NCBI GenBank assembly: GCA_025456495.1
Contig: JALOKO010000218.1
Coordinates: forward strand, 1-6,780
Length of the DNA: 6,780 nt
From: Bryobacterales bacterium
GTDB lineage: Bacteria; Acidobacteriota; Terriglobia; Bryobacterales; Bryobacteraceae
Reading direction: 5' to 3'
This document shows, one piece after another, positions 5,541 to 6,780 of this stretch. Both the position numbers and the translations under genes were made by a program. Under the pieces are notes generated by a model. That model did not search any database, was not told where the DNA came from, and saw nothing but the letters and a program-made list of their open reading frames with translations. Positions within the stretch are counted from its first letter, which is position 1. Each line of letters opens with the position of its first letter.

Positions 5541-6780
5541 ATGAAACGCACGATCGGGCTCATCTCGCTGATGCTCATCCTGACGGCGTCTCACCTGTTC
5601 GGACAGGCCAGCACGTCCCTGCGTGGGACCATCACAGACCTGACCGGCGCGGTGATTCCTGGCGCCACACTCACGCTGACGAACGTAGCCACGCAAGCTT
5701 CCCGTTCCACCAACTCCAGTGAAGACGGCAGCTACGTCTTCCCCGCGATTGCTCCTGGCACCTACCAGTTGAAAGCGACTGCGGCTGGCTTTAACGACAC
5801 CATCGTCAACGACCTTCGTCTGTTGGTGAACGTACCTGCGACGCAAAACGTGCAGTTTGAGAAGATTGGCACAGTAGCCGAGACGATCTCGGTTTCCGCC
5901 GATGCGGTTCAGTTGAACACCACGGACGCCTCACTGGGCAACGCCGTGGGTTCAAAGCCCATTCTTGAATTGCCCGCCAACGCGCGGAATGTGGTAGGGT
6001 TGCTCTCCCTGCAGCCGGGAGTTCTGTATATTCGTGAGGATGGAGTTCAGGCCAGAAACGATCCCCGAAGCGGCAACGTGAACGGTGCTCGTAACGATCA
6101 ATCCAACGTTACCTTGGATGGCGTCGACGTGAACGATCAGATCGACAGGGGGCCATTTACCAGCGTTCTTCGCGTAACGCTGGATTCCGTGCAGGAGTTT
6201 CGCACAACCACGTTGAATGCCACTGCCGATCAAGGACGCTCCTCGGGCGCCCAGGTTTCCATGGTTACCAAGAGCGGTTCAAACGAAGTACACGGATCCA
6301 CCTACTGGTTCCATCGCAACACCCTGACCACCGCAAACGAGTTTTTCCTGAACGCCACCGGCGTAGAGCGCCCGAAACTCATCAGAAACATCGGCGGCGC
6401 TTCCCTGGGAGGGCCAATCATCCGTAATCGTGTGTTCCTTTTCGGAAACTGGGAACACCGACGCGATGCACGTGAAGACAACGTGCTGCGTACTGTTCCG
6501 TCCATGCAGATGCGCCAAGGCATTCTTCAATACCTTGACACCTCTGGCAACGTGCGGCAGGTTACTCCGGCGATGATTCGCTCGCAAATTGATCCTCTCG
6601 GGATCGGTGTGAATCAGAATGCGCTATCCGTTTTGCAGTCGTACCCGGTTCCGAATGACTTCACGGCTGGGGATGGCTTGAACCAAGTAGGATTTCGTTT
6701 CAAGGCGCCAGTAGGACTGCGTTGGAATACCTACATCGCAAAGATGGATTTTGTTCTCGACAAAGAGAACCGGCACACAG
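5541..6780 (+). CDS. Oar-like TonB-dependent receptor with carboxypeptidase regulatory-like domain (3' end missing)
   Basis: The first 413 residues are present; the frame is open at the right edge and such proteins usually run to about 1000 or more residues. A Sec signal peptide is clear (MKRTIGLISLMLILTASHLFG, cleavage probably near Gly21-Gln22). Residues 24-110 form a carboxypeptidase-D regulatory-like beta-sandwich (LRGTITDLTGAVIPGATLTL, then EDGSYVFPAIAPGTYQLKA). A linker (VAETISVSA) leads to the plug at about 125-250, with the family-typical LPANARNVVGLLSLQPGV, NGARNDQSNVTLDGVDVND and GAQVSMVTKSGSNEVHGS. Barrel strands begin with YWFHRNTLTTANEFF and GGPIIRNRVFLFGNWE. It would sit in the outer membrane and import or interact with a large or polymeric substrate, powered through TonB; the Oar group is named after a Myxococcus outer-membrane protein. 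The ligand cannot be read from the sequence. The long upstream region suggests its own regulated transcript. No defect is seen in the visible part. Confidence 0.94.
   Translation, partial: MKRTIGLISLMLILTASHLFGQASTSLRGTITDLTGAVIPGATLTLTNVATQASRSTNSSEDGSYVFPAIAPGTYQLKATAAGFNDTIVNDLRLLVNVPATQNVQFEKIGTVAETISVSADAVQLNTTDASLGNAVGSKPILELPANARNVVGLLSLQPGVLYIREDGVQARNDPRSGNVNGARNDQSNVTLDGVDVNDQIDRGPFTSVLRVTLDSVQEFRTTTLNATADQGRSSGAQVSMVTKSGSNEVHGSTYWFHRNTLTTANEFFLNATGVERPKLIRNIGGASLGGPIIRNRVFLFGNWEHRRDAREDNVLRTVPSMQMRQGILQYLDTSGNVRQVTPAMIRSQIDPLGIGVNQNALSVLQSYPVPNDFTAGDGLNQVGFRFKAPVGLRWNTYIAKMDFVLDKENRHT

Noticed and set aside
5096..5722. 208-residue plus-strand frame running into the receptor gene
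   Set aside because: It overlaps the signal peptide and first domain of the receptor in another frame and shows no domain-like composition.
5952..6587. Two minus-strand frames (5952-6233 and 6279-6587)
   Set aside because: Both are antisense to the strongly conserved plug and early barrel of the receptor.

Overview
The window looks like a chromosomal piece of a fairly GC-rich Gram-negative bacterium, most likely an Acidobacteriota member of the Bryobacter/Solibacter type. The main reason is the gene at the right end: a TonB-dependent receptor of the Oar-like, 'carboxypeptidase regulatory-like domain' type, a family strongly expanded in that phylum. The taxonomic call is an inference from gene families, not a database match.

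Layout. (1) 2-997 (+): the 3' part of a PepSY-type inner-membrane protein, open at the left edge, with an in-frame 4 x 21-bp tandem repeat. (2) 994-2130 (-): an HD-domain dGTPase-like protein. Its stop codon overlaps the stop of gene 1 tail to tail. (3) 2174-2896 (-): a membrane-anchored TPR-like protein of YfgM-like layout, 43 bp upstream of dgt and probably its operon leader, with a good extended -10 promoter in front. (4) 3063-3905 (+): a full-length pirin with all four metal ligands, divergent from gene 3. (5) 4088-4873 (+): a compact flavin-dependent NAD(P)H oxidoreductase of the ferredoxin-NADP reductase superfamily. It starts at a TTG with a strong ribosome binding site and carries an in-frame 6 x 15-bp tandem repeat in the nucleotide-binding domain. 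(6) 4874-5540: a 667-bp gap with several inverted repeats, a 10-bp direct repeat and a possible 20-codon leader ORF. (7) 5541 to the right edge (+): the Oar-like TonB-dependent receptor, with signal peptide, N-terminal beta-sandwich domain, plug and the start of the barrel.

No gene set here forms an obvious new multi-gene system. Genes 2 and 3 probably share a transcript. Genes 4 and 5 point the same way but are separated by a 182-bp gap with possible mutually exclusive hairpins and a terminator-like element just before the reductase ribosome binding site. Genes 1 and 7 are both envelope proteins linked in general to TonB-type uptake, but they are far apart here.

The most unusual signals are the two unrelated in-frame minisatellites (21 bp in the PepSY protein, 15 bp in the reductase) and the possible regulatory leader regions before the reductase and the receptor. 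No tRNA, rRNA, CRISPR array or transposase was seen.
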